A model generated the notes under the pieces. That model was given only the letters and a program-made list of their open reading frames with translations. It ran no database searches and was not told the origin of the DNA. The translations under genes and the position numbers were made by a program. From the NCBI GenBank assembly GCA_031551275.1, contig JAVBNX010000011.1, positions 1-64,000 of the forward strand: DNA of 64,000 nt, in the 5' to 3' direction. This stretch comes from JAVBMJ01 sp031551275. Lineage in GTDB: Bacteria > Bacteroidota > Bacteroidia > Bacteroidales > Rikenellaceae. Shown here one piece after another: positions 1 to 7,466 of the stretch. Each line of letters starts with the position of its first letter. Position 1 is the stretch's first letter.

Positions 1-935
1 TGACCTACCTCGGACTGGCCAACTACTTAACGCACAGCCTCAACCCCAAAGCCGTCACCATCGCCGAGGACGTGAGCGGCATGCCCGGCATGTGCTTCCC
101 GATACCCGACGGCGGCGTGGGCTTCGACTACCGCCTGGCGATGGCCGAGCCCGACTTCTGGATCGAGCTTTTAGAGGACTACAAGGACGAGCAGTGGGAC
201 ATCGGGCGCATGTGGTCGATCATGACCGACCGCCTTCCCCGCGTGGGCACGATAGCCTACGCCGAGAGCCACGACCAGGCCCTGGTGGGGGATAAAACCC
301 TGGCTTTCCGCCTGATCGACAAGGAGATGTACACCTCCATGGAGGCCAAAACCAAGAGCCTGGTCGTCGATAGGGGCATGGCCCTGCACAAGATGATCCG
401 CCTGCTGACCCTGTCGGCCGGCGGCAACGCCTACCTCAACTTCATGGGCAACGAATTCGGCCACCCCGAGTGGATCGACTTCCCGCGCGAGGGCAACGGT
501 TGGAGCTACGCCCACGCCCGCCGCCAGTGGAGCCTGGCCGACGACGACAAGCTCAAATTCCATTTCCTGGGCGATTTCGACCGCGAAATGCTCGCCTTCG
601 AAAAGCGGTACGGCCTGCTCAAACGTGGCTACCCCTACCTGCTCAACCTCGACCACGGCGGCCAGACGATGGTCTTCTCCCACGGCGACCTGCTCTTCGT
701 CTTCAACTTCCACCCCACCGGCGCGACCCCCGACTACGTGGTCCCCGTCAACGAGCCCGGCCGCTACCGCGTGGTCTTCTCCACCGACGAAGAACGGTTC
801 GGCGGCCAGAATCGCCAGGACCCCGCCGCCGAACACTTTACCTATTCCATTGAGGCCGAGGACGGTTCCCCGCGCCACCTGATGAAGATCTACAACATCT
901 GCCGCACGGCGGTCGTCTACCGTCGGGAGGACTGA
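1..935 (+). CDS. glgB: 1,4-alpha-glucan branching enzyme, C-terminal part
   Basis: The reading frame is open from base 3 of the window to the stop at 933-935, so the 5' part of the gene lies outside. It contains the GH13 segment with the catalytic glutamate in TIAEDVSGMP and the downstream SHDQ motif (His-Asp of the active site), followed by an all-beta C-terminal domain. The spacing and wording resemble the eukaryote-like branching enzyme group found in Bacteroidota rather than E. coli GlgB. The enzyme makes alpha-1,6 branches in glycogen in the cytoplasm. About 310 residues are visible, roughly the last 45 percent of the usual 670 residues. It converges on the trpB2 gene across a shared terminator-like hairpin. 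Confidence 0.93.
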   Translation, partial: TYLGLANYLTHSLNPKAVTIAEDVSGMPGMCFPIPDGGVGFDYRLAMAEPDFWIELLEDYKDEQWDIGRMWSIMTDRLPRVGTIAYAESHDQALVGDKTLAFRLIDKEMYTSMEAKTKSLVVDRGMALHKMIRLLTLSAGGNAYLNFMGNEFGHPEWIDFPREGNGWSYAHARRQWSLADDDKLKFHFLGDFDREMLAFEKRYGLLKRGYPYLLNLDHGGQTMVFSHGDLLFVFNFHPTGATPDYVVPVNEPGRYRVVFSTDEERFGGQNRQDPAAEHFTYSIEAEDGSPRHLMKIYNICRTAVVYRRED

Positions 936-1000
936 AACGCCTTCCAGAACCGAACCTTTCCCGGAACGCGCTGCGCATAGCGTGCCTCTGGAAGGGTTTT
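935..1000. terminator. Bidirectional terminator-like hairpin between glgB and trpB2
   Basis: AAACGCCTTCCAGA at 935-948 pairs with TCTGGAAGGGTTTT at 987-1000, with one internal mismatch. The A-rich left arm and T-rich right arm make it look functional on both strands. It fills the gap between two convergent genes and touches both stop codons. The 38-base loop is long and holds a second small hairpin (GCGC...GCGT). Confidence 0.5.
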
Positions 1001-2321
1001 AGCAGTCCGCCAATTTCCCTGCGTGGTACTGCTCATACGCATACAGGTCGATCATCCCATGACCCGAGAGGTTGAATAATATCGTCTTCTCCTTGCCCTC
1101 CTCCTTGGCCTGCAAAGCCTCGCGGATGGCGACGGCGATCGCGTGGCCCGACTCGGGCGCGGGGATGATCCCCTCGGTGCGGGCGAAGAGCATGCTCGCC
1201 TCGAAGGTCTCCAACTGGCCTACGGCTACCGGCTCGACCAGCTTGTCATGCACGAGCTGGCTGACCAGCGCGCCCGCCCCGTGGTAGCGCAGACCGCCTG
1301 CGTGGATGTCGGCGGGCTGGAAGTCGTGGCCCAGGGTGTACATCGGGATCAGCGGGGTAAACCCGGCCGTATCGCCCAAATCGTACTCGAACTTGCCGGT
1401 GGTCAGCTTGGGGCAGGAGGTCGGCTCTACGGCCACTACGCGCGTTTTTTTGCCCTCCAGGAAGTTGCGGCGCAGGAAGGGGAAACTGATCCCCGCGAAG
1501 TTCGACCCGCCGCCGAAGCAACCGATTACCACGTCGGGCTCGGCGTCGGCCATGGCCATCTGGCGGATGGCTTCCTCGCCGATGATGGTCTGGTGCAGGA
1601 TCACGTGGTTCATCACGCTGCCCAACGCGTAGCGGGTGGTGTCGGGATCTTTCAGGGCCAGCTCGACGGCCTCGGAAATCGCCAGGCCCAAACTGCCCGA
1701 GCAGTTCGGGTCGGTGGCCAGTACGTGGCGTCCCGCATCGGTCAGCAGGCTCGGCGAGGGGATCACGTCGGCGCCCCAGTTGTTCATCATCAGCTTGCGG
1801 TAGGGCTTCTGCTCGTAGCTCACCTTGACCATGAACACCTTGATATCCAGGTCGAAGTACTGTCCCGCGAAGGCCAGCGCCGTACCCCATTGCCCGCCGC
1901 CGGTCTCGGTGGTCAGGTGCTTGATACCCTGCTTGGCGTTGTAGTAAGCCTGCGGGATGGCGGTGTTGGGCTTGTGCGACCCGGCCGGAGAGGTGCTCTC
2001 GTTCTTGAAGAAGATCTTGGCAGGGGTGTCCAGCGCCTTTTCCAGGTCGTAGGCCCTGACCAGCGGGGTGCACCTCCAGATGTCGTAGACGTGCTGTACC
2101 TCCTCGGGGATCTCGATGAACTGTTGTGTGGAAAACTCCTGCTTGACCAGCTCCTCGGCGAAGATGCCGTACATGGCCTCCATGGGGAGCGGCTCGCGGG
2201 TCTGCGGGTTCAGATAGGGCTGGGGACGGTTGGGCATATCCGCAGCGATATTGTACCAGGCCGTGGGCCGCTCGGAATAGGGGAGGATAAATGTCCGTTG
2301 CTTTCTGCTCGCTTTTTTCAT
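999..2321 (-). CDS. trpB2: TrpB2-type tryptophan synthase beta chain
   Basis: This 440-residue protein is a PLP fold-type II enzyme that joins indole and serine to make tryptophan. The PLP lysine lies in the segment SPAGSHKPNTA (about residues 111-121) and the phosphate-cradling glycines in CFGGGSNFAG. The long N-terminal region before WRCTPLVRAY and the SHKPN (rather than HKxN) form place it in the TrpB2 group, not the classical TrpB1 paired with TrpA; no trpA is adjacent. The start at 2321 is preceded by a leader with tandem Trp codons and a terminator, so transcription is almost certainly attenuated by charged tRNA-Trp. TrpB2 enzymes often act alone, possibly salvaging indole. Confidence 0.93.
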   Translation of the reverse strand: MKKASRKQRTFILPYSERPTAWYNIAADMPNRPQPYLNPQTREPLPMEAMYGIFAEELVKQEFSTQQFIEIPEEVQHVYDIWRCTPLVRAYDLEKALDTPAKIFFKNESTSPAGSHKPNTAIPQAYYNAKQGIKHLTTETGGGQWGTALAFAGQYFDLDIKVFMVKVSYEQKPYRKLMMNNWGADVIPSPSLLTDAGRHVLATDPNCSGSLGLAISEAVELALKDPDTTRYALGSVMNHVILHQTIIGEEAIRQMAMADAEPDVVIGCFGGGSNFAGISFPFLRRNFLEGKKTRVVAVEPTSCPKLTTGKFEYDLGDTAGFTPLIPMYTLGHDFQPADIHAGGLRYHGAGALVSQLVHDKLVEPVAVGQLETFEASMLFARTEGIIPAPESGHAIAVAIREALQAKEEGKEKTILFNLSGHGMIDLYAYEQYHAGKLADC

Positions 2322-2386
2322 AATTGAAATGTTTTTATTTGTTTTTTACTTGTTTGCCACACAACAGGATCAATCCATATAAACAC

Positions 2387-2423
2387 AAAAAAGCCTGTTG
2401 CTTCGGTAAACAACAGGCTTTTT
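2387..2423 (-). terminator. Attenuator terminator of trpB2 leader
   Basis: On the minus strand AAAAAGCCTGTTG pairs perfectly with CAACAGGCTTTTT around a 10-base loop (TTTACCGAAG), followed by TTGTGTTT. The hairpin sits 66 bases before the trpB2 start codon and inside its own leader, so it acts as a conditional terminator rather than as the end of another unit. The loop sequence TTTACC is complementary to GGTAAA at the end of the leader ORF (2455-2460), offering an alternative pairing. Confidence 0.85.
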
Positions 2424-2451
2424 CGTGAGTATATATATCAGCGGCGCCGCA

Positions 2452-2508
2452 TCATTTACCTAAGTTAAATGTGCGCCACCACCAATTATTTGCGTTGATC
2501 GAATACAT
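2452..2508 (-). CDS. Tryptophan leader peptide (attenuator)
   Basis: A short ORF, ATG at 2508 to TGA at 2452-2454, encodes MYSINANNWWWRTFNLGK. Three consecutive TGG codons occupy 2476-2484. Between its stop and the terminator is a GC-rich palindrome, GCGGCGCCGC (2441-2450), part of which (GCGCC) can pair with GGCGC immediately after the Trp codons. This is the layout of a ribosome-mediated attenuator: stalling at the Trp codons when tRNA-Trp is uncharged would change the pairing and let transcription proceed into trpB2. The peptide is too short for routine gene finders. Confidence 0.88.
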   Translation of the reverse strand: MYSINANNWWWRTFNLGK

Positions 2509-2528
2509 CTCGTCTTGCTTTGTAGCCG

Positions 2529-2560
2529 CAAAGGAATATTAAAAATTCTTAATTTCCAAA
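2529..2560 (-). promoter_or_regulatory. Promoter of the trp leader / trpB2
   Basis: On the minus strand TTTG (2557-2560) and TTCCTTTG (2529-2536, one mismatch to TAnnTTTG) are separated by 20 bases, the spacing of the Bacteroidota -33/-7 promoter. Transcription would start about 15 bases before the leader peptide ATG. Confidence 0.6.
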
Positions 2561-2561
2561 T

Positions 2562-4577
2562 TTATTTTACCAGATAGGCCTCATCCGGATTCTCGTACCA
2601 GTGCGTGAAGGTCGTACCGCCCGATGCCGCCCACTTTGCGAAGTCGGGATAGGCCATATCGATCTGCTTCATATCCTTGCTGACTTTGTAGTTGAAGTAA
2701 GGAATGTCGAAGGCGAACGGGAAACGCTCGTAGTTCTTGTAATTGCGGATGTAGTACAGCCCTTCTTCGGGAACCGACTTGTCGTAGTCCGTACCCAACT
2801 TGGCGGCGTCGGCCAGCGGGGTCGGCTTCTTGCCCGAGAAGTGCACCTCAAAGGAGCGGGTCGGATTCTTGTCGAAATCCAGGTAGGGGATGGCGAACGC
2901 GTTGAAGGGCGGGATACCCAGACCCTTGAGCTTGATCTGGTGGCCCTGCTCGAGCTCGATGGTGTACTTGATGTAGTTTTCGTCGGTCAACGGCTGAAGT
3001 TTCTTCAGGTTGTCGAACAGGATCAGCGTGGCGAAGTCCGCATGTCCGGCTTCGAGGTAGGGTTTTCCGGGGATGGTGCTGAAACGACCCAGGGGTACGT
3101 TGGTAAAGTCGGTTTCACGCTCGATCGAGGTAATGTAATCCGCAGGCACACCCAGTTGGATGGCGAATCCGTCGCCGGTAATGGTTGCGGGCGAGGAGGC
3201 CTTGGCCTGCGGGTAGTAGGTGCTCTCGATGCTGGTCACGGTGTTGTACGCGCCGTTGAAGTGGACCTTGGTCTTATAGCGTACCACCACGTCGTTGATG
3301 TCGTAGTCGCCCTTGGAGGGCCAGGTGTCCTCGAAGGCCATCGTGCCCTCATAGTAGTTATAATAGTCCGCGGGCGGGAAGACGGGCTTCTCGGGATCGA
3401 GGATGATCAGGTTGGTGTTGAAATCGCCGTTCAAACAGAACACCACGTCGTCGTAGTCGCCCCTGTTAAACGCGCTGGTCTCCTTGTGGAGGTTGTCCTC
3501 GAAGGCTATGATGATGTGCTTCTCCTGCTCGCCGGGGATCTGGTAAGCGAAGATCACGTTCTGGCGCCGTTTCCCTTCGGGAATGTTGGTGTTGAGATCG
3601 AGGATCGTGTTGAGGCACTTTTTCTGGTCGAATGCTTTCACGTCGCCGGTGCTGGTGCTGAAGCCGTTGGCGATCACGAAGAAACCGATGCAGGTGTTGG
3701 CCGGGAACTCTTTCTCCCATTTCCCGTTATCGGGGTTGTGGTAGTAGAGGTTGACCTGGTCGCCGCTTTGCAAACCGCCCGTCCCGTAGTAGCTCAACTC
3801 CCTCTTGAACGAAGCGTTCGGGAAGGCGACGGCGGGAGTGATCTGGTCGTAGCTCGTGGGAGGCTCGGCGGGATCGAACGTAAAGTAACACAGTACGTTT
3901 GCGTTGGCCGCCGTGCTCTGTACGAAGCTGATGGTTACCTCGCCGCGGCTCAACGTCTTAGCGAAATTGTCGTACTGGGGGTCCAGATAACGTTCGTTAA
4001 TGAAGTCGGCGCCGGGAGGCAGGGCCTTCCTGAGCGCTTCGAACAGGCCCAGGGGCAGGGCCTCGTTGGTAAGCTCGGCGGGGAGTCCCTTTATGTCCCA
4101 TGTGTAGGGGCAATAGAGGTAGCTGTCAGCGTTCCCTACTTTGGTAACGGCTGTCCTGGCTGCCGAAGCGCTGGCGACGGCTTTGCTCAAATCGAGCGTG
4201 ACCGAGCCCCACGACACGGCGACCTCGATCGGGCCGAACTGGGGATCGTCCGCGACGATAAAGACCGACTTAACGCCGGCATTCAGACGGATTTCGCCTT
4301 CAAACACGCCCTCGATGGCGTTGGCGGTAAAGGCGGGGCGGGCTTCGGCGTCCAGCACCAGGTCCCCGTCGACGATCGAGTAGGGGTTGGATTCATAAAC
4401 GTCGAAGCGGAAGGAGCGGTCAGAGTCGAAGTTGACATTGATTGCTCCCTGGGTGACTGTGGCAAAGTCGAACAGCGAGGATGCTGCCGCATTGCTGTCG
4501 CCACCGGGTTCCTTCTGGCAGCTCGCAACGGTGGCCACCATCAAAGAAACCGCGATCAAGCGGGTGATTGTTTTCAT
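2562..4577 (-). CDS. LruC-domain surface lipoprotein
   Basis: A 671-residue exported protein. The N-terminus MKTITRLIAVSLMVATVASC carries a lipobox with the lipidated Cys at about residue 20. The segment around residue 425 (DTWPSKGDYDINDVVV) is the hallmark of the LruC domain, an acidic, probably calcium-binding domain common in large Bacteroidota exported proteins; a DUF4842-like C-terminal beta domain follows. The rest is beta-rich without recognised enzymatic motifs, so a cell-surface or adhesive role is an inference from the family. It stands alone, with a TACATTTG box (4652-4659, minus strand) upstream of its start and the trp leader just after its stop. Confidence 0.8.
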   Translation of the reverse strand: MKTITRLIAVSLMVATVASCQKEPGGDSNAAASSLFDFATVTQGAINVNFDSDRSFRFDVYESNPYSIVDGDLVLDAEARPAFTANAIEGVFEGEIRLNAGVKSVFIVADDPQFGPIEVAVSWGSVTLDLSKAVASASAARTAVTKVGNADSYLYCPYTWDIKGLPAELTNEALPLGLFEALRKALPPGADFINERYLDPQYDNFAKTLSRGEVTISFVQSTAANANVLCYFTFDPAEPPTSYDQITPAVAFPNASFKRELSYYGTGGLQSGDQVNLYYHNPDNGKWEKEFPANTCIGFFVIANGFSTSTGDVKAFDQKKCLNTILDLNTNIPEGKRRQNVIFAYQIPGEQEKHIIIAFEDNLHKETSAFNRGDYDDVVFCLNGDFNTNLIILDPEKPVFPPADYYNYYEGTMAFEDTWPSKGDYDINDVVVRYKTKVHFNGAYNTVTSIESTYYPQAKASSPATITGDGFAIQLGVPADYITSIERETDFTNVPLGRFSTIPGKPYLEAGHADFATLILFDNLKKLQPLTDENYIKYTIELEQGHQIKLKGLGIPPFNAFAIPYLDFDKNPTRSFEVHFSGKKPTPLADAAKLGTDYDKSVPEEGLYYIRNYKNYERFPFAFDIPYFNYKVSKDMKQIDMAYPDFAKWAASGGTTFTHWYENPDEAYLVK

Positions 4578-4651
4578 TTAATTGGTATGTTTGTTTGGTT
4601 CTTTTCATCTTTCAAGTGCAACAGCCACTCATTTAGCCATACTACACAGCA

Positions 4652-4659
4652 CAAATGTA
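4652..4659 (-). promoter_or_regulatory. -7 box of the LruC-domain gene
   Basis: TACATTTG on the minus strand matches TAnnTTTG exactly and lies 75 bases before the start codon at 4577. No TTG stands at the expected -33 spacing, so the assignment is only moderate. The rest of 4578-4780 is AT-rich and holds no gene that I can support. Confidence 0.4.
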
Positions 4660-4839
4660 ATTAAAATAATAAACAAGATATGCGTTTCGCATGAAAATTT
4701 CACGGAATCGCAATATTTTTTCAACATTCCCGGGAGTTATCAACAATCCGGAGGGCCAAACGGACGTTTTGAGGGTAAAATCGCTATATTTGCGCTTCCG
4801 CGCCAATATAGGATGCGCCTCGGCAATCTCCAAGCGAGC

Positions 4840-4869
4840 TTGGATTGCGCTCGGCTTTCACTATATTTG
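4840..4869 (+). promoter_or_regulatory. Promoter of the metallophosphoesterase operon, overlapped by a stem-loop
   Basis: TTG (4840-4842) and TATATTTG (4862-4869) are 19 bases apart, a textbook Bacteroidota promoter, with the start codon 18 bases later. An inverted repeat, CAATCTCCAAGC then GCTTGGATTG (about 4824-4847), covers the -33 box. A second CTATATTTG copy lies at 4784-4792. Confidence 0.6.
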
Positions 4870-4887
4870 CCGGTCTCCTTATATTAA

Positions 4888-6102
4888 ATGACACGCATAC
4901 TCCTCATAGCCTTAATCCTGCTGGCGATCCTCTCGGATATCTACATCTGGAGGCGCAATAAATCCTATTGGCCCCTGTGGCTTAGGCGTTTGTACGCCCT
5001 TGCCACGATCGGCTCTGGCGTGCTGGCCCTGTCGGCCATAATGGCCTACCGCTATTTTTCGCTGGGGCTGGGGTCGGGCGGCGTGCAGACGGTCATGTGG
5101 CTGACCCTGATATTTTTCATTACCACGCTGCCCATGCTGACCTATGCAGTGGTCTCGTTGCTGGATTACCTTCCCGTGTGGCGCAAAAAGGGACCCCGGA
5201 CGCGGATCTTCGGCTGGCTGGGTATCTTGCTGGGGCTTTTTGTCTTCGGACGCATGCTCTGGGGGGCGACCTCGGGGCGGACGCGCATTGTCGTGCAGAC
5301 CGTGGAGATCACTTCCGACTCTTTGCCCGCCTCGTTCGACGGCTATACGATCGCCTTTTTTACCGATCCCCACGTCGGGACGCTGACTTCCCCCCGGAAA
5401 ATGCTCCGCAAACTGACCGATAAGATCAATGGATTGCAACCCGATTTGATCGTCCACGGGGGCGACCTGGTCAACATCGCCCACACCGACCTCGGCCCGA
5501 CGCTGATGGCGGAGCTCGCAAAGCTCAGCGCCCCGGACGGCGTGCTGTCGGTCCTGGGTAACCACGACCTGGGTATGTACATCCCCGATACGGCCAGGCT
5601 CTCGCTCGGTGAAAACCTCGATTCCATCGTACGCAAACAGCAACAAATGGGCTGGACCGTGTTGCAGAACCAAACGCAGTACATCCGCCGCGACTCCGAC
5701 AGCATCGCCGTAACGGGAGTGGGCTTCCCGCTCGACCCGTCGCTCAACGGTTTCGACTACAACGTCCCGGGCGCCGACCTCGAGCAGGCCTACGGGGACC
5801 TTCCCGAGGGCCTTTTCAACGTGACCGTCTCCCATACGCCCGACCTGTGGGACGACATCCTGGTCCGGGGCGCCGCCACGCTTACCCTTTCGGGCCACGT
5901 CCACGCCATGCAGTTCAAGCTCAACGCCGGCAAGTGGAGCTGGTCGCCCGCCAGTTGGAAATTCAAGCGCTGGAGCAGGCTCTACGCCGAGTCGGCCCGC
6001 CACCTCTATATCAACGACGGTATCGGCTGCGTGCTCTACCCCATGCGGATAGGCGCGCCCCCCGAGGTTACGGTCATCATATTGAAACGCAAAGGAAAAT
6101 GA
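4888..6102 (+). CDS. Membrane-anchored metallophosphoesterase (YkuE-like)
   Basis: A 404-residue protein with four predicted membrane helices in the first 130 residues, then a calcineurin-like phosphoesterase domain. The metal-binding motifs appear in order: FTDPHVG (D-x-H), HGGDLVN (GGD), LGNHDLG (GNHD), SHTPD and SGHVHAMQ (GHxH). All metal ligands are present. Relatives such as YkuE and LpxH-like proteins hydrolyse phosphodiesters at membranes; the substrate here cannot be told. Its TGA overlaps the ATG of the next gene (ATGA at 6099-6102), implying translational coupling. Confidence 0.88.
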   Translation: MTRILLIALILLAILSDIYIWRRNKSYWPLWLRRLYALATIGSGVLALSAIMAYRYFSLGLGSGGVQTVMWLTLIFFITTLPMLTYAVVSLLDYLPVWRKKGPRTRIFGWLGILLGLFVFGRMLWGATSGRTRIVVQTVEITSDSLPASFDGYTIAFFTDPHVGTLTSPRKMLRKLTDKINGLQPDLIVHGGDLVNIAHTDLGPTLMAELAKLSAPDGVLSVLGNHDLGMYIPDTARLSLGENLDSIVRKQQQMGWTVLQNQTQYIRRDSDSIAVTGVGFPLDPSLNGFDYNVPGADLEQAYGDLPEGLFNVTVSHTPDLWDDILVRGAATLTLSGHVHAMQFKLNAGKWSWSPASWKFKRWSRLYAESARHLYINDGIGCVLYPMRIGAPPEVTVIILKRKGK

Positions 6103-7184
6103 AAGTTATTCTCTCAACGGCCGTCTCCGCCGACGGCTACATGGACGATTGCACCGACACTCCGTTGTCGCTCTCGTCGGAGGAGGACTGGAAGGACGTG
6201 AGAGCCCTTAGGGGGTGGTGCGACGCGATTCTGGTAGGTGCCGGTACCCTGCGTGCGGACGATCCGTCGCTCCGGATCAAGGATTCGGCCGAAAGGCACA
6301 AGCGGATGGACAGGGGCCAGAAGCCCAACATCATGCGTGTGACCCTTACCCAGAGGGGCTACCTCGACCCGGGCCTGCGTTTTTTCGAGGAGAACGGGGC
6401 GGAGCGTATCGTGTTAGCCCCCGAGGACGCCGACGTCAGCTCGATCGAGGGCTACGCGACCGTCATCCGGGCCAAAGAGGTCACTCCGAAGGTAATCGCG
6501 GCCGAGCTTTCGGCCCTGGGCGTGGATTTGCTGATGGTCGAGGGGGGCGCCCATGTGGCCGCCATGTTCCTCGACGCCGGCATGGTCGACGAGATGAGGC
6601 TGGCCGTCGCGCCCGTGAAGATCAACAACAAAAAGGCCCCCAAGTTGGCCTATTTCGATAAACTGAGCACCGGCAGGATGCCCGGGGCCACGCTGCTCTC
6701 GCGCCAGAAGTTCGGCACGACCAACGTGAGCTGGCTCGAGTTCCGCGGCGACCGCTACATGCTGCGCCGGGCCATCGCCCTGAGCCGCCGGTGCGAGCCC
6801 TCCCAGACGAGCTATTGCGTCGGGGCCCTGCTGCTGACCCGCTCGGGCGACCTCTACGAGGGCTTTACCCACGAGACCCAGGCCGCGAACCACGCCGAGG
6901 AGGAGGCGATCCACAAGGCGCTCTCCGCCGAAGTCGATTTGAAGGGCGCGACCCTGTACACCTCGATGGAGCCGTGCTCGCAGCGCAAATCCAAGCCCGG
7001 GTCGTGCTCGCAGCTTATCATCGAGCACGGGATCGGCAAGGTGGTCTACGCCGCCGCCGAGCCGGACCTCTTCGTGCAGGCCGACGGGGTAGGAATGCTG
7101 GCCCGTGCCGGGGTCGAGGTAGTGCAATTCACCGACATGGAGCGCGAGGCGCTGGCCGTAAACGCACACTTGTTACCCAAATAA
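6099..7184 (+). CDS. Bifunctional RibD-type reductase-deaminase with reversed domain order
   Basis: The 361-residue product starts with a RibD_C/dihydrofolate-reductase-like domain (about 1-215; VGAGTLRADDPSL near the start and LLMVEGGAHVAAMFLDAG in the middle). It ends with a cytidine/deoxycytidylate deaminase-type zinc domain (about 222-361; HAEEEA and EPCSQRKSKPGSC supply the His, Glu and two Cys ligands). Canonical RibD has the deaminase first. The deaminase half resembles, from memory, RibD-like deaminases of actinobacteria. The pairing suggests a pyrimidine or pterin-like substrate, but a role in riboflavin synthesis is not proven. I chose the ATG at 6099, which overlaps the preceding stop, over in-frame starts further upstream inside the preceding gene. 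Confidence 0.82.
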   Translation: MKVILSTAVSADGYMDDCTDTPLSLSSEEDWKDVRALRGWCDAILVGAGTLRADDPSLRIKDSAERHKRMDRGQKPNIMRVTLTQRGYLDPGLRFFEENGAERIVLAPEDADVSSIEGYATVIRAKEVTPKVIAAELSALGVDLLMVEGGAHVAAMFLDAGMVDEMRLAVAPVKINNKKAPKLAYFDKLSTGRMPGATLLSRQKFGTTNVSWLEFRGDRYMLRRAIALSRRCEPSQTSYCVGALLLTRSGDLYEGFTHETQAANHAEEEAIHKALSAEVDLKGATLYTSMEPCSQRKSKPGSCSQLIIEHGIGKVVYAAAEPDLFVQADGVGMLARAGVEVVQFTDMEREALAVNAHLLPK

Positions 7185-7187
7185 GAT

Positions 7188-7466
7188 ATGTTCACAGGAA
7201 TCGTTATAGGAGCGTGCACCTTCCTGATCATCGGGTTATTCCACCCGCTGGTCATCAAGGGCGAGTATTATTTCGGGGTAAAGATCTGGTGGGCCTTCCT
7301 GCTTCTGGGGGTCGTCACGCTGGGGCTGTCGCTCTTGTTTGCCGACTGCCTGATCGCCTCGGCGCTGTTGGGAGTAACGGGATTTTCCAGCTTGTGGAGC
7401 ATCCTGGAGGTCTTCGAGCAGAGGAAAAGGGTACAAAAAGGCTGGTTCCCCAAGCGGGAAAAATGA
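7188..7466 (+). CDS. DUF4491 small membrane protein
   Basis: A 92-residue protein with three hydrophobic helices and a basic C-terminal tail (EQRKRVQKGWFPKREK). It belongs to the DUF4491 family, widespread in Bacteroidota and Firmicutes and of unknown function. It starts three bases after the preceding stop, as the last gene of the 4888-7466 cluster. Its stop directly abuts the stop of the convergent gene, leaving no intergenic space. Confidence 0.8.
   Translation: MFTGIVIGACTFLIIGLFHPLVIKGEYYFGVKIWWAFLLLGVVTLGLSLLFADCLIASALLGVTGFSSLWSILEVFEQRKRVQKGWFPKREK

Noticed and set aside
2601..4664. A 687-codon open frame on the plus strand antisense to the LruC-domain gene
   Set aside because: It is a mirror of GC-rich codon use, has no recognisable domain and runs across the entire sense gene, which has a signal peptide and family motifs.
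6099..7184. Calling the reductase-deaminase gene ribD
   Set aside because: The domain order is reversed and no riboflavin gene is nearby, so a gene symbol would overstate what is known.
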